A stretch of 64,000 nt of DNA from Dichotomocladium elegans (taxonomy: Eukaryota > Mucoromycota > Mucoromycetes > Mucorales > Lichtheimiaceae): NCBI GenBank assembly GCA_025716815.1, contig JAIXMN010000012.1:1-64000 (forward strand), given 5' to 3'. Under the pieces are notes generated by a model that worked only from the letters and a program-made list of their open reading frames with translations, did not search any database and was not told the DNA's origin. This document shows positions 12,401 through 23,284 of this stretch, piece after piece (the stretch's first letter is position 1; each line of letters opens with the position of its first letter). A program made the position numbers and the translations under genes.

Positions 12401-13839
12401 CAACGATGTTATACCCAATTCAGAAGGCTACTTCAAACAAGTGTATTTCCTTGACAACGTCGTTGTTCAAAAGTTCCGCGGCATGTCCATGTACCAACGG
12501 ATCACGGAGGTTGCTTGTCTCATGTAAGTGTCCTTTTATCAATAAAACGAAGGGCTACCTTAACTGTTGATTTTTTATGTACAGGAAACTCAAGAACTTG
12601 CCTCACATGGCGCAGCTCGTGGAGGTGTTATATAACGACGAGGGTGACGTTGTTGGGCTGTCATTAGAGAGGTAACCACGGAGACAGTGACCTTCGGATA
12701 CAGACACGCTACTAACTGATTTTCTGAAGATACCAGCAAACCCTCAAACAATATGCACATGTCCATTCTCACCACCGGCTAACAGCACACCAAAAATACG
12801 ACATCATTTGTCAAATGATTGAGTGCATGAAGGTGATTCACGAAGCCGGATTAGCACACCGCGACCTTTCAGAAGTGAATTTTATGGTCAACAAACTCGG
12901 CGAGAAGTTGGAGGACGGAAGTGACAGGGTGATGGTATACATGATTGACTTTGGCAAGTCCGTGTTTTGCAATGCAGAGGACGTGAGGGAATGGTTTGTG
13001 GATGTCCCACGTGCAGCGAATGAATATGATGGAGATGTGGTTCCCGAGAATAAGAGTCAGCTGGATGAATGGTGCCAAAACCTACCATGGATAAAGGCCA
13101 AGCCGGATCATGGGTACCGGATGTATAGGTGAGTAAAAGAGAACTATAAAAATGATTTACGATTGACACATCCTGCAGGTCAATACAAACATTACCAAAG
13201 ACTCGGTCACACACCCAGGTGCTTGAGTGGTTAATTCAGCCTATGGCGGAAGATATGTATTCCATCGGTGTGATGATCTGGAAATTGTTTTCTGAGACAG
13301 AACCTTGGCGGGGAATTCTTGATTCGGATCTACAAGGACTGCGCTACGCGGCCGAGGATGATTATCGGATCGAACGTGCATTGGAACGCGACGTCCAGGG
13401 ACGAACGAGTCGGGAGCTGCTACTAAAATGTATTAAAGTGCATCCCAGGGATCGAGTCACAGCCGGTGATCTATTAAGTTGGATTCAGCAAGACTCTGTA
13501 AAGAAGGCGCTTTTGGAGGAATGGAAGACATTTTCGTCTGAGACACGCTCTTCACGGAAGGCCAAGGTCATGTATGGGTTCGAGGAGCCGGATTCCGTCG
13601 CACCAACGCGGGTTAAACGGCGGAAAGGCAACCATAACAACAACAATAATAATAATAACAATAATAACAGCTCGACAGCATCAAGTTCGTCAGGCCGACC
13701 CCAGCAGCAACACCAACAGAAACCCAAATCTCCTCCTCTTCCGCTTCTCTCTTCTCACCCTCCTCCTCCTACTCCTTCACTCGCTCGTCCTCCTCCTCTT
13801 CCGGCACATTCCGCATCACACTTATTTGGTGGACACTAA
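9479..13839 (+). CDS. bromodomain-protein kinase fusion protein
   Basis: Eight exons (9479-9707, 9793-11053, 11111-11230, 11288-12276, 12328-12523, 12585-12671, 12730-13128, 13179-13839) join in frame to 1313 residues. A bromodomain lies at about 386-497 (PMDLSTVERKMW, then an NAKSFHRNTGTI helix end). At the position of the acetyl-lysine-binding Asn the protein reads His (FHRN where YN is usual). A protein kinase domain spans about 890-1160 with Lys915 (VVQKF), Glu927, HRD Asp1006 (HRDLSEVNFMVN) and DFG Asp1034 (IDFGKS), so catalysis looks possible. The glycine loop is weak. Between them is about 370 residues I cannot assign. The tail is Asn-, Gln- and Pro-rich. It could be a chromatin-associated kinase; the function is inferred. 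A wrong merge of two genes is the alternative, but every junction keeps phase and no start or stop lies between the domains. Confidence 0.8.
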
Positions 13840-13960
13840 TGAAAAGAAAGAACAACTCCACTCTGATAATAAAAAAGAAAGAAAAAAAAGAGAGGAAATG
13901 ATGAATGAATTTTATTGAGATATGCATGGATGAGCGGGAAGGAAATGCATGTACGTATGT

Positions 13961-15598
13961 TTAGGCTGCTGCTTCGATAGCTTCTGAGAGAGTGACATCG
14001 TCAAAAATGGGAAGACCTGTGGGTGACAACGAGCCTTGCAAGGAGATACAACGGATACCCAATGCCTCGATGGCTTCGGCGTCTACAGTAACTGCACTGT
14101 TGTCAAGGTAAATCATGTGGGATATGAACGATGAAGGTGGGTAGGGAGAAAACTCGTATTCGGGAAAGGGGGGAGTGGCAAGTTGGCCGTTGTCTGATGC
14201 TGCGCAAGTTTCATAGAATGCGTGGCGGGCATCGACGTTCCTGCTCTGGTTGAGAGCAGCGGTGATGGTCTGTATAAAATCCATGGCGGTATAGCCGCTT
14301 GTCTCGCGGTCATTGGAGCCATTTAGGAGCAAGATTTTGCGTTTTAGGGAAGAAGAGTGGGCGATGGTGTTACCGACGTGGCGCAGGATCAGACAGGGGA
14401 CGATGGAGGTGTAGAGGGAACCGATGGAGAAGATGAGGGTATGTTTTGAGGATAGCTGGCTGATGAATTTCGGATTGGGGACCGGATAAATTTCCTGGCC
14501 ATACTGATTAATGTAGTTGATGCGCTCGATCGGAGCCGCCAGTTCCTCGCAAGCCGCCTTGTCAAAGAACAAATTACTGCTGCTACGAGCGTTGCTGCTG
14601 CTGCTGCTGCTGCTGCTGCTATTGTTGTTGCTGTTCCCATTGGATCCAAAGATCGGAGACATTGGCTCATCTTCATTTGACAGGGCAAGATGTGAAAAGG
14701 CTTCAATCGGATTGGCATGCGTCCATCGGCAGCCCGGAGTGGGCGGACGGCGCGAGCCTGTTGAGGATGGTTGCTTGGCGGGAGGATGAGAAATCTCGTT
14801 CTGGCCAGCAAGGGTCTCGCCATTGGCGAGCTGCGCGGCAATGGTGGCGGTGTGGTTGGTGTTGATAACCGGCAAAACCGTTGTGCGCTCCGAGATACCG
14901 GTAATAGCCGAAAACAGAAACAACGCAGCGTCGAGGGACCCAAAGAATAGGCGGGCGCCTGTTAAGAAGAAGTTGCCGATGCTGCCGTTACGAAAGTCAA
15001 AACGCTTGTGTGCTCGCTTCAAAATCTCAAAGTGGAAACTCGTTAGGAAGCCACGGATTGCCTCCCTCTTTTCGCTCGGTATTGGCTGCCAGAGACTATA
15101 TAGAACAAATTTACGCTTTAGTCCTTCCAATGAATGGGAGAGAGAGAGAGAGACGGCGCGCGCGCGCGCGTAGAGAAGAGTGGGATATTGATGAAACTTA
15201 CGGATGCCGCCCCTCGACAATCGAGAACCACTCCTCCTTAACCTCTGCTTCTGACACGTCTGAAGGAAGGCGATATGACAAGAGATCTTTCATGGCCATG
15301 CGCTCCGGCGATGGCGGCTGTGGATCGGCAAAATCGATTAATCGGGTCAGTCTTGATCGCATGTCACCAATACTAGGACCGCCCAAGACTCGGAGGAGTT
15401 CACTCTTTTTTATTTTACTCGGTAAGACAACATGTTCAACCACACGCATCCTCCGAATATAAATACCGATGATCCGCCATTATCAGAAATACTTAGGACG
15501 TAGCAAACATCGCTATTAGGAGATCCGTGGAATGAACGAGCAATGTGATTACAGGCTGTTCCCCCTGAGACTATTACATAGGATGCGTTTTTTGACAT
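13961..15598 (-). CDS. CofD/UPF0052 (YvcK-like) family protein
   Basis: Three exons (15467-15598, 15202-15404, 13961-15095) give 489 residues. The N-terminus carries the family's nucleotide-binding loop (VIVSGGTACNHIA) and the strand-turn motif SISDNGGSSSELLRVLGG, followed by SIGDMRSRL. Family members include the archaeal lactyl transferase CofD and bacterial YvcK, which binds UDP-sugars and affects wall and gluconeogenic growth. Fungal UPF0052 proteins have no proven reaction, so no substrate is claimed. A Ser/Asn run near the middle is encoded by a CTG-type trinucleotide repeat (about 14578-14634 on the + strand) and probably forms a loop. The second intron contains a (CG)n and (GA)n tract. 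The gene is convergent with the bromodomain-kinase gene, 120 bp apart. Confidence 0.87.
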
Positions 15599-16379
15599 TG
15601 AAGAAACAAACGGATAGGGGAGGTTGGGGCGCTTAAATAGAAGAGAGGATGGAGCTTTTCGGAGCGAGACGGTTGATAGAAGGTGTTAGATTGTCGTACC
15701 ATCTCCTTTAAATACCTATGTGGTTACTAAAAAAACCTCAATCCAACGATAACAAGATCTTATCGGCCAATGGGGGAATGAGTTTCGGATGAAACCTGTA
15801 GCACTTTTATGAGCGCAACACTAAGTTGAGAATTGCCGCTCCTCTTCCCACCTGTTCGTTCAACAGATATGAAAGACTGTTGGATTCAAACCCTTTAAGA
15901 CGATAACAACTTCTCTCCGAGTGTGTGCAAAGCAAGCAGTGTATTTCTTCAGAAGACATCCTGTACCTTTCGAATTGCCACCATGCTGCAAGGCTGTATA
16001 GTAATGCTTATCGGTAATGATACTCCGCTTTATCTTAGTGCTGCGCCCTTATTACTCTTGCGTGCTGATGAGACAGCACCAAGGGCCTTGGCGTCCCCGA
16101 TCAACGGTATCGTTTGTGTTTAGACTACCTGCACGACTGACATCAACCGCGCCTGCACGCGAACGAAAGTGACGTGGGCGCAAAAAAGCGAGATTTTCCG
16201 ATATGCTAAAAATAATCAAGTAGTGCCTCCTATTTTCCTATGCCACGGGGATCTTATCTTCTTCCGCTGTACCGCTTTCTTTGTCCATTCATAAACGTGG
16301 ACAAATGGACACAGCTTGACTTTCTACTTCATTAAAGGAATTCGCAGAAAACGAGTCTCACGCACTCCCAACAGATTCG
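15599..16379. other. intergenic, nothing recognised
   Basis: About 780 bp between divergent genes: the CofD-like gene on the minus strand and the decayed ArsC copy on the plus strand. No further gene is supported. Small plus-strand frames lack recognisable motifs. Confidence 0.4.
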
Positions 16380-16740
16380 ATGGGCTCATCGAAACTGGCA
16401 CCCCTTAATGCTCGCAGTAGCAAGAATCGTGGAGGCAAATATGCTGTTAAATTTTTAGGGAATACCCCCCCCAAAAAAAATCTTGCAGAATACTTGAGCA
16501 CCTCGTTGCGTTACCCAGGCTTGCACAACGAGCACGAACGGGATCTTCTGTGGATCAACGAACGCCTCACCTGGGATTGCTTGTCTCGTCCTGAGGCTCA
16601 AAATAGGGTGGGACCGTTTGAAACAGAACCTAACACGTTTGAGCGGCCCATTCAATAATTGACCGGGATCGCAAATTGGCTGGCATTGCAGAGAGTCAAA
16701 ATGTGCTGTGGACTTATTGTTTCGGCAGGCACTTGGCATA
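16380..16740 (+). pseudogene. decayed tandem copy of the ArsC-like gene
   Basis: The translation repeats landmarks of the intact gene 600 bp downstream in the same order. SRPEAQNRVGPFE corresponds to LRPEAQKKVGSFE, then TFERPI to LERPFVI. DNA for DRDRKLA-like sequence follows, out of frame (gaccgggatcgcaaattggctg against gactgggatcgcaaactggctg). The N-terminal part with the cysteine motif is missing or unrecognisable, and a frameshift and stop near 16656 break the C-terminus. A tandem duplication followed by decay is the simplest reading. Confidence 0.8.
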
Positions 16741-16935
16741 TGAATAGTGCTGGACTCATCGGAAAGGCTTCACCATCGTTTCGCAAACCCATATCATGTG
16801 AAGCCTAAAAAGACTGGATTGGTTGGTTGTGTAACGGCCTTTCTCGATCGGCGGGTGGCTTCCTCATCACCAAAAGCAGACGTAACCGCGGGGATTCTTT
16901 TTGGGATATTTTTTAACTCCCCCCCCAGGTGCGCA

Positions 16936-17403
16936 ATGTGGGGAAAGCTCTTTGTTCGCGCGTCCACTTTTGCAATCAGAACCCGCATTATGGCCAATCC
17001 TCGCACCGGCATCACGATCTATCATAATCCCAGTTGCAGCAAGTGCCGCAACTCGACAAAATTCCTTGAGGAGAATCAAGAAAAAGGCCATTATAAGCTC
17101 AATATTGTAAAGTATAAGGTGGATCCCCCGACTCGCGACGAACTCGAGCAACTCGTCACGTTCCTAGGCTTACGCGACGGACACGATGGTACTAAGCCCT
17201 GGCAGAAGGAGCGCCCCTGGGATTATTTGCTTCGCCCGGAGGCTCAAAAAAAGGTGGGATCGTTTGAAGAGGCCTTCGACCTGATTGAAAAGGACCCTGC
17301 CTTGCTTGAGCGTCCCTTTGTCATCGACTGGGATCGCAAACTGGCTGCGCTGGGGCGGCCCGATATGAGTCAAATCGAACAGATTGTTGAAGGACGTGTT
17401 TGA
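16936..17403 (+). CDS. ArsC/Spx-like arsenate reductase family protein
   Basis: A single exon. The core protein of 137 residues starts at 16990 (MANPRTG) and holds the ArsC thioredoxin-fold motif IYHNPSCSKCRNS, with a CxxC pair where bacterial ArsC has its catalytic Cys. The family signature near the end, LLERPFVIDWDRKLAALGRP, includes the conserved RP. In-frame ATG 16936 adds 18 residues (MWGKLFVRASTFAIRTRI) that are basic and hydroxylated like a mitochondrial targeting sequence, so I take 16936 as the start, with the shorter form possible. Family members reduce arsenate with glutaredoxin or act as redox regulators; whether this one reduces arsenate cannot be told. A C-tract (16920-16926) precedes the start. 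A related but broken copy sits directly upstream. Confidence 0.88.
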   Translation: MWGKLFVRASTFAIRTRIMANPRTGITIYHNPSCSKCRNSTKFLEENQEKGHYKLNIVKYKVDPPTRDELEQLVTFLGLRDGHDGTKPWQKERPWDYLLRPEAQKKVGSFEEAFDLIEKDPALLERPFVIDWDRKLAALGRPDMSQIEQIVEGRV

Positions 17404-17902
17404 AGCATCTATTCTCAGACTGGGACATATTCTGTCTTCTTTTTGCAGCCTCGCTTCATCCCATTATCCCCAGAGAATAAAGACAGATCGTCTTCTCCTT
17501 GGCCTACTGTTTCAGTATAAACGAAGAAGTACGTACATGACGCGAGTGATGAAGATTCTGGGACTCATAGGAAGAACTGCCCCAGTATCGTAATATCCTT
17601 AACATTGCCTTCCCGTCTCCCGTCTCCCCATCCCAACCAGAAGAATACAATCATGTTAGTTTGGTATGGGACTTTTGGTGGTGGAAAACAGCAACATAAA
17701 GTCATGATATTGTGTTCAAAAACAAGGTAAATCATATCAGCGGTAGTGGTTGTAAGCTTCTCGAGTCCCTGGCGCTGCTTCACCCCAAGCAGTAAGGATA
17801 AGAGTCGTTCGTCAGTCTTCAAGCTCATAGAAGTCTCTAAAGAAAGCAGGTGAGAACCATCATGTGAACACCGGCACGTATCACACCCATTGCGTAGACG
17901 AC
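17404..17902. other. intergenic / possible 3' part of the bHLH gene
   Basis: Gap between two convergent genes. The bHLH gene might continue here if a GTGCGT donor near 17925 is used with the TTTCTTTAG acceptor near 17837; that would replace the last five residues with a short tail ending in GluAsp. Nothing else is recognised. Confidence 0.35.
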
Positions 17903-18365
17903 TCATGCTGACCGCACGCACTTTTCATCGAGTAGCAGCTGGAGATCTCTGATCTGTTGCTCCAAATCGTTCTTGGCTGCAAGAAGATGTCGAATATGCT
18001 CCACCGCTAACCATCGAACTCGGGAAGTCAGCCCTTCTGTCCCTTTTCTTTTCCCCCCTCTTCTCCTGAGTACACTAAGTGGTATCCTGTACATTTTTGG
18101 AGAATCACAGCCTCGCTTCTGCTACCCTGTGTTAACGTCGGAACTACATCAACGAGCTGTTCAAATCCGAGACGGATATTCTGTCTGCGTCTCTGTTCCG
18201 ATGCAATGTGGTTTGCTCTCTTCTCGGATTCGGTCAAAAGCTCATGAGGCGCTTTGCGTGATCGGCGTTGGGGGAGCTTTGTCGATCGGTCGTCATTGCT
18301 ACTGTCACTACAGAGATGGCCATCGTTCTAAGTATTACTTCCATGAGCAATGCGTTAAGTTTTTG

Positions 18366-18399
<34 letters not shown>

Positions 18400-18466
18400 G
18401 AACTTCCTTGTTCTCTGTCTCGTTCTCTGTTCTGGCTACCGAATTATGATGACTTTCGTTGGTCAT
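17903..18466 (-). CDS. bHLH-leucine zipper transcription factor
   Basis: Three exons (18398-18466, 18093-18327, 17903-18006) join in frame to 135 residues. The basic region reads RANHIASEQRRRQNIR, with the His, Glu and Arg positions that contact E-box DNA (CANNTG). Helix 1 (LGFEQLVDVVP), a short loop with Gly-Ser, and helix 2 (EAVILQKSVEHIRHLL) follow, then a zipper with Leu spacing (NDLEQQIRDLQLLLDEK). This resembles small fungal bHLH factors of the Ino4 type; the exact regulator is unknown. The first donor lies inside a GT microsatellite. The last junction is uncertain because a splice just before the end could give an alternative short tail. Confidence 0.85.
18369..18397. repeat. (CA)n microsatellite abutting a 5' splice site
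   Basis: A CA run that reads as (GT)n on the minus strand. It begins exactly at the donor site after exon 1 of the bHLH gene, so many consecutive GT dinucleotides could serve as donor. Confidence 0.9.
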
Positions 18467-18775
18467 GGGAAGTTAGAAAGGTATAAAAACGGGATATTGT
18501 TACACTAGGTATTTTCCCCACACTCTCATGAATTATCCACAGAACTGCCGGATTGCCGGGACATGAAAACTATCCATCCCTTTCCTCGGCCCCTCCTGCC
18601 GGCACATCCCGGAGAAGGAGATGTGCGGGAGTCTACAAAGTCAGTGCGGGAAGCCTGTATCTTGTGGCACCTAATATGGCCAATGCACTTGTCCTAGAGG
18701 ATCCAGGTCGCGATAAATCAAGTATGCAGAACACCCTCTTTTCTTTTGATAAAATAAAGCAACTGTACATGTACG

Positions 18776-18814
<39 letters not shown>

Positions 18815-19064
18815 AGGGGATCCGGCTCTGCTTGGTTTGCCAGAAGAAAAGGCGGAGTATTGAGTTGGATAAGGACAGTTGGTGCTGCTTCTTTTTTCTT
18901 CTTTCATTTCCCTAGCACCGCAGGTCGATCAAGCTTTTGTGTTCCCCCTGTGTGTCTCTCTTTCTCTCTTCCCTATCCTCCTTGATACGTTTATTGTATC
19001 GCCATATATTGGTTCCTGTTCGTTTCCTGAATCCTCTCCTTTTCCTCTCTCTCTCTCTCTCTCA
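18467..19064. other. divergent promoter region with (GA)n tract
   Basis: About 600 bp between the bHLH gene (-) and DNM1 (+). It holds a (GA)n tract at about 18777-18805 and CT-rich runs up to the DNM1 start. A plus-strand frame of about 120 residues overlaps the repeat and looks like chance. Confidence 0.45.
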
Positions 19065-21851
19065 ATGGACAACGTAATCGACCTTGTCAACAAGATCCAG
19101 AATGTCTTTTCTACTATCGGCATAGCGAGCGATTCTCTCGACCTACCGCAAATAGTGACAGTTGGTTCGCAAAGCTCTGGCAAGTCTTCAGTCCTTGAGA
19201 CGATTGTCCAGCGAGATTTCCTGCCGCGTGGGTCTGGCATTGTTACCCGTCGTCCATTGGTCCTCCAACTTGTATCCTTACAGTCAGAGTCATCTGACGC
19301 AGATTATGCTGAATTCCTCCACGTACCCAACAAACGGTTTTACGAGTTTGACCAAGTCAGAGAAGAAATAGAAAAAGATACAGCTCGCATTGCCGGCAGC
19401 AACAAGGGTATTTCACGTCAACCAATCCATCTCAGGATATACTCAACCAAGGTCCTCAACCTGACCTTGGTAGACTTGCCTGGTCTAACAAAAGTAATAT
19501 ATGAGTCAACTTGGTGGTTTATTCAGCTTGATACACGTTGTTTATTTTGTTGTCTTTGTCTTTTTCTGTCGTTGTCTGCTATCACTCACATGCAAAACTG
19601 GACATTTGACAGATTCCAATCGGCGACCAACCGCCTGATATCGAAAAACAAATCCGCAGCCTTGTTTTGGATTACATCTCAAAACCAAACAGGTTAGATA
19701 AACTGGGGTTAGGTGAAGCGCTAGATATTCAGTCGATCAGTATGTAGCATCATCCTTGCGGTGAGTCCTGCGAATGCGGATATCGCTAATTCGGATAGCC
19801 TCAAAATTGCGCGCAAAGTTGATCCGTCAGGTGGGACCATGGAGAGGGGCGTCTGAATAGGAGACGAGTGATTGAATATAATAGCTGATGCCCAGTGGGG
19901 ACACTTTGCGATATGTCATTGTATAGGCAAACGGACCATTGGAGTAGTCACAAAGCTGGATCTCATGGATGCGGGTACAAATGCGTTAGATGTCTTGACC
20001 GGTCGAGTATTTCCTTTAAAACTTGGTTTTGTCGGTGTGGTGAACCGAAGTCAACAGGATATTCTGATCAACAAACCGATGGAGGTTGCAATCAAGGCTG
20101 AGGAGGAATTCTTTGCAAAACATCCAGCCTACAAAGGAATCGCGTCTCGTTGCGGTTCTCAGTACCTCTCCAAACAGCTCAATACGGTAAGGACGTTTGT
20201 TGGCTTCCGAGAGTGAACTTCTGGCTCATGTATAGATACCATGATAGATCTTGCTGGGCCATATCCGGGAGAGGCTGCCAGATCTCAAATCCAGGCTGAG
20301 TTCCTTAATAGGCCAAACCCAACATGAACTATCACAATATGGTGATCCGGCATTTATTGGGAATGCCCACAAGGTACCTATACTCGAGGAACTCGGTTTG
20401 CGAGTGGGCCCGTTATTTACTGGAACATTGCGCAGGGATCCATGGTTCTGAAAATGATTACAACGTATGCGACCCAGTACATGGCCTCTATCGATGGTAC
20501 ATCCGCAGACATTTCGACCAAAGAACTGTAGGTGTAGGGAAGAAAATGATGAGGGGAATGGGATCATTATAAATTGCCTTATTTTACTCACGAACTAAAT
20601 CATAAAGGTCAGGCGGCGCACGCATCTACTTCATCTTTAACAATATATTTGGTCACGCGCTTGATGCGATCGTCCCATGCGCCAATATCACCAATGATGA
20701 TATCCGAACCGCCATTCGCAATTCCATGGGCCCTCGCTGCTCGCTGTTTGTTCCAGAGTTGGCGTTTGACTTGCTTGTACGACCGCAAATCCGGCTCCTC
20801 GAGGCTCCGAGTAAACGTTGTGTCGAGATGGCCTTTCAGGAATTGTCGAAAATCTGTCACACGTGCGGTACTCGTGAACTTTCCCGATTTCCGCGACTTC
20901 ACTCGAAGCTTGTCGAGGTTGTGTCGGCTCTCTTGCACGAACGTCTTGGCCCAACAACATCATACGTTGAAAGCCTGATTGATATCGAGTGTGCTTATAT
21001 CAACACGAATCATCCAGACTTTCCTGGAGCAACGGGCGCGATGCAACAACTTGAGCAACATGGTAAGATTGTCACCGGCCGGACCCGGAAGATACACGGC
21101 TCCGGAGAACATAGAAAAGGGATGCAAAGCGGTGCAAATGACACCTCTATCCCTGGTTCTGCAACATCTATCTATGTTGCAGCAGCTAAGTCAGCCTCTG
21201 CCAACACGAACACGAACGCAATTGGCACGTCCTCATCACCATCCAAGGATTCGTTCTTAAATTACTTTTTCGGAAGTGGTGGTATAGGCAGTGGAAAGAC
21301 GAACATAACCACAGCCCAGTCAACCGCATTGTCCGGTACACCGAAAATGGCTGAATCAAAGAATCTCGACCTTGAGCCTCAACTTATGCAGCCGGTAAGT
21401 TATTTACTTTTTAATGGAATTTACTTGTCAAATTGGATTGAGTAAAATAATCAATTTCAGATGGCCCTGGACGAGAACTTGGTAACGCAGTGGACGGACC
21501 GGGAAGATATGGAAGTCGAATTGATAAGTAAACAGCGATGCCAAAAAAAGAAACAAAAAGAAAGATATCATTGATGTATGTGTGTGTGCTACCTTAGGAA
21601 GTTTAATCATTTCGTACTTCAACATTGTCCGCAAGACAGTCCAGGACTTGGTCCCCAAAGCCATCATGCATCTGCTGGTCAATTTTACAAGGGAATCTGT
21701 ACAGAATAGGCTAGTTTCGGAATTATATCGTGAAGATCTCTTCGGTGATCTACTTCAAGAGGATGAAGCAGTGACATCGGAGCGATTACGGTGTAAGACA
21801 ATGCTGGACATGTATCGGAAAGCATTTTCTATTATCAGCGAGACCCTCTAG
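19065..21851 (+). CDS. DNM1: dynamin-related GTPase, Dnm1-type (copy A)
   Basis: Nine exons (19065-19493, 19613-19692, 19748-19830, 19927-20186, 20248-20373, 20436-20527, 20608-21394, 21461-21527, 21598-21851) give 725 residues. Dnm1 GTPases assemble on mitochondria and peroxisomes and cut their membranes. The GTPase domain shows P-loop [12 protein letters not shown], switch 1 [18 protein letters not shown] and TKLDLMDAG. The middle/stalk domain holds STKELSGGARI and a block ([19 protein letters not shown]) closer to Dnm1/Drp1 than to Vps1. The variable insert is Ser/Asn/Gly-rich with FLNYFFG. The GTPase effector domain ends in [11 protein letters not shown]. No PH or Pro-rich domain is present. 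A second copy lies at 31.8-34.7 kb on the other strand. Confidence 0.93.
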
Positions 21852-22230
21852 GGAGTAATGAAATTAGCTAAACGAGATATCACTAAAAAGACGCTATCTT
21901 ATATTACACAGTCAAACAGCGACACTTTAATGGTAAAAGACAGAGCTATGTATTATGTTCATTACCTAAGCGTTTTCGGCAACTACCTTTCTGAAGTATG
22001 GGATTAAACATGAGGGGTCATTGCCCTGCATACACTTCTTAAGGTAGAAGATCAGTGAAGCAACGGTAGACCCATGTGATGGCGGGGAGGAATTATATGG
22101 ACCAGGTCTCGCGTGTGAGCATATACTGATGCAGAGTCTCTAGAGCCTGTCAGGTGCTAGATGCTGAAGTGAGTATTTCAATCGTTCATCCACGAAAGCA
22201 AGTCAGCCGGCATCTTAACGGCAGTAAGTA
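21852..22230. other. intergenic, left flank of Fanzor element 1
   Basis: Sequence between the DNM1 stop and the proposed TA boundary (22229-22230) of the first Fanzor element. No gene is seen. Confidence 0.4.
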
Positions 22231-22450
22231 CTTTATTTTCAAAAATATTGATGTCGCACAAAATACAAAAAGAAAATGTCGCAGAGTTGTATAAAGTTGT
22301 CATATCAGTAGGTAGAAAGATTTCGCATCCATGGATTAAAACCTGTTAGTCTACAGAAAACACTACTCCATATGCTTTAACTTACGCTCAAGGATCCCGA
22401 AGGACCCACGAGTTATCCTGGGTAATCCCGGCGATAACCGGGACGGAGAG
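22231..22450 (-). ncRNA. candidate omega-RNA / right-end RNA module, copy 1
   Basis: On the minus strand, hairpin 1 is TCCCGG-TTATCG-CCGGGA (22443-22426), a linker TTACCCAGGATAACTCGT follows, and hairpin 2 is GGGTCC-TTCG-GGATCC (22407-22392). The loop-side GTTATC can pair with GATAAC of the linker. The remainder to 22231 matches the right end of element 2. Stem sequences differ from copy 2 at 54.5 kb but still pair, while loop and linker are identical at the core. Guide-scaffold function is inferred from the position next to Fanzor elements. Confidence 0.6.
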
Positions 22451-22964
22451 ACAGGACGAGAGAGCCAGCACTTCAGAAGAGACAGGCGGCGGCTGCCAGG
22501 GCGCCAGACGAGGGAAGGAGCGGAAGGGTGTTCAGCAACTCCTCTCTTCCATGGCTCATCAAGCACGGGTACGACTGGTTAATCTAAAAAGGACAGTGGA
22601 TGTTAGTTGCAATAAAATAATTTGATATTATAGGATAAGACCATGGAAGAGAGGGCCGGGATGAAGTTGATGGAGAAAGGTGATTTCTCGGCTGTCCATT
22701 ATTTATAGGAAATCAAGGAAGAGCAGAAGAAATTTCTTTGTGATGAACGATGCTGCAGTAGATACAGCGGCGGATCGTATGCTCTTTTCATCGACGAATT
22801 TTATCATTTACTGATATTGTTTATTTTGGTATTTTAAGCCCTAGGCCGCTCCCATAGTGTATTTCAGCAATCAACATGCCGTCCTTGATGCTGTTAGAAA
22901 CGGGATTGTATTGGGCGTATTCAGGTGTCGGTTTGGTAAGAGTTGCATGTGCATTTATGTTATA

Positions 22965-23117
22965 GCGGTGGCCCTTTATAGTGAACCCTCGGTTCCAAGA
23001 GATCGCATCACTATAACGAATTGGAATAAGTCCTATCTGGTAATTTTGGTCTGTATAACGTGTATCGCTATAATGAATTATCATTATAATGAATATCACT
23101 ATGAGGGGCGGCCACTG
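22965..23117. repeat. pogo-like MITE, copy 1
   Basis: A 153-bp element flanked by TA on both sides. The right end CGGCCACTG is the inverse of CAGTGGCCG; the left end is worn (GCGGTGGCCC). The interior consists of repeats such as ATCACTATAACGAATT and TATCATTATAATGAA. It is the same family as the copy at 51880-52067 and has the same position just upstream of the Fanzor coding sequence. Confidence 0.8.
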
Positions 23118-23284
23118 TAATTGATTTCCCGTTAATCCTACCATCTGAATACTTGTATGAGACTAGTCAAATAAGAAAGAATAGATAATATGTACTTCCG
23201 CGAAGAAAACGGCCTATTTACTCTCACTCGCACTTTTTCTTGGATACACTCGTTTCATCGATAACCTACTGTACTAAAACGATC

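Noticed and set aside
13574..13918. Thr/Ile/Leu-rich plus-strand frame
   Set aside because: It is an out-of-frame reading of the Asn/Gln/Pro-rich tail of the bromodomain-kinase gene.
14517..14789. Plus-strand frame with a long Leu run
   Set aside because: It is the antisense of the CTG-type repeat in the CofD-like gene.
16380..16658. Functional small gene upstream of the ArsC-like gene
   Set aside because: It lacks the cysteine motif and is frameshifted relative to the intact copy, so it was called a pseudogene.
18553..18915. 120-codon plus-strand frame between the bHLH and DNM1 genes
   Set aside because: It runs through a (GA)n tract, lacks motifs and lies in a promoter region.
19065..21851. 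Calling either dynamin VPS1
   Set aside because: The stalk blocks [15 protein letters not shown] and LCGGARI / LSGGARI, and YINTNHPDF, fit Dnm1/Drp1 better than Vps1; both copies share these.
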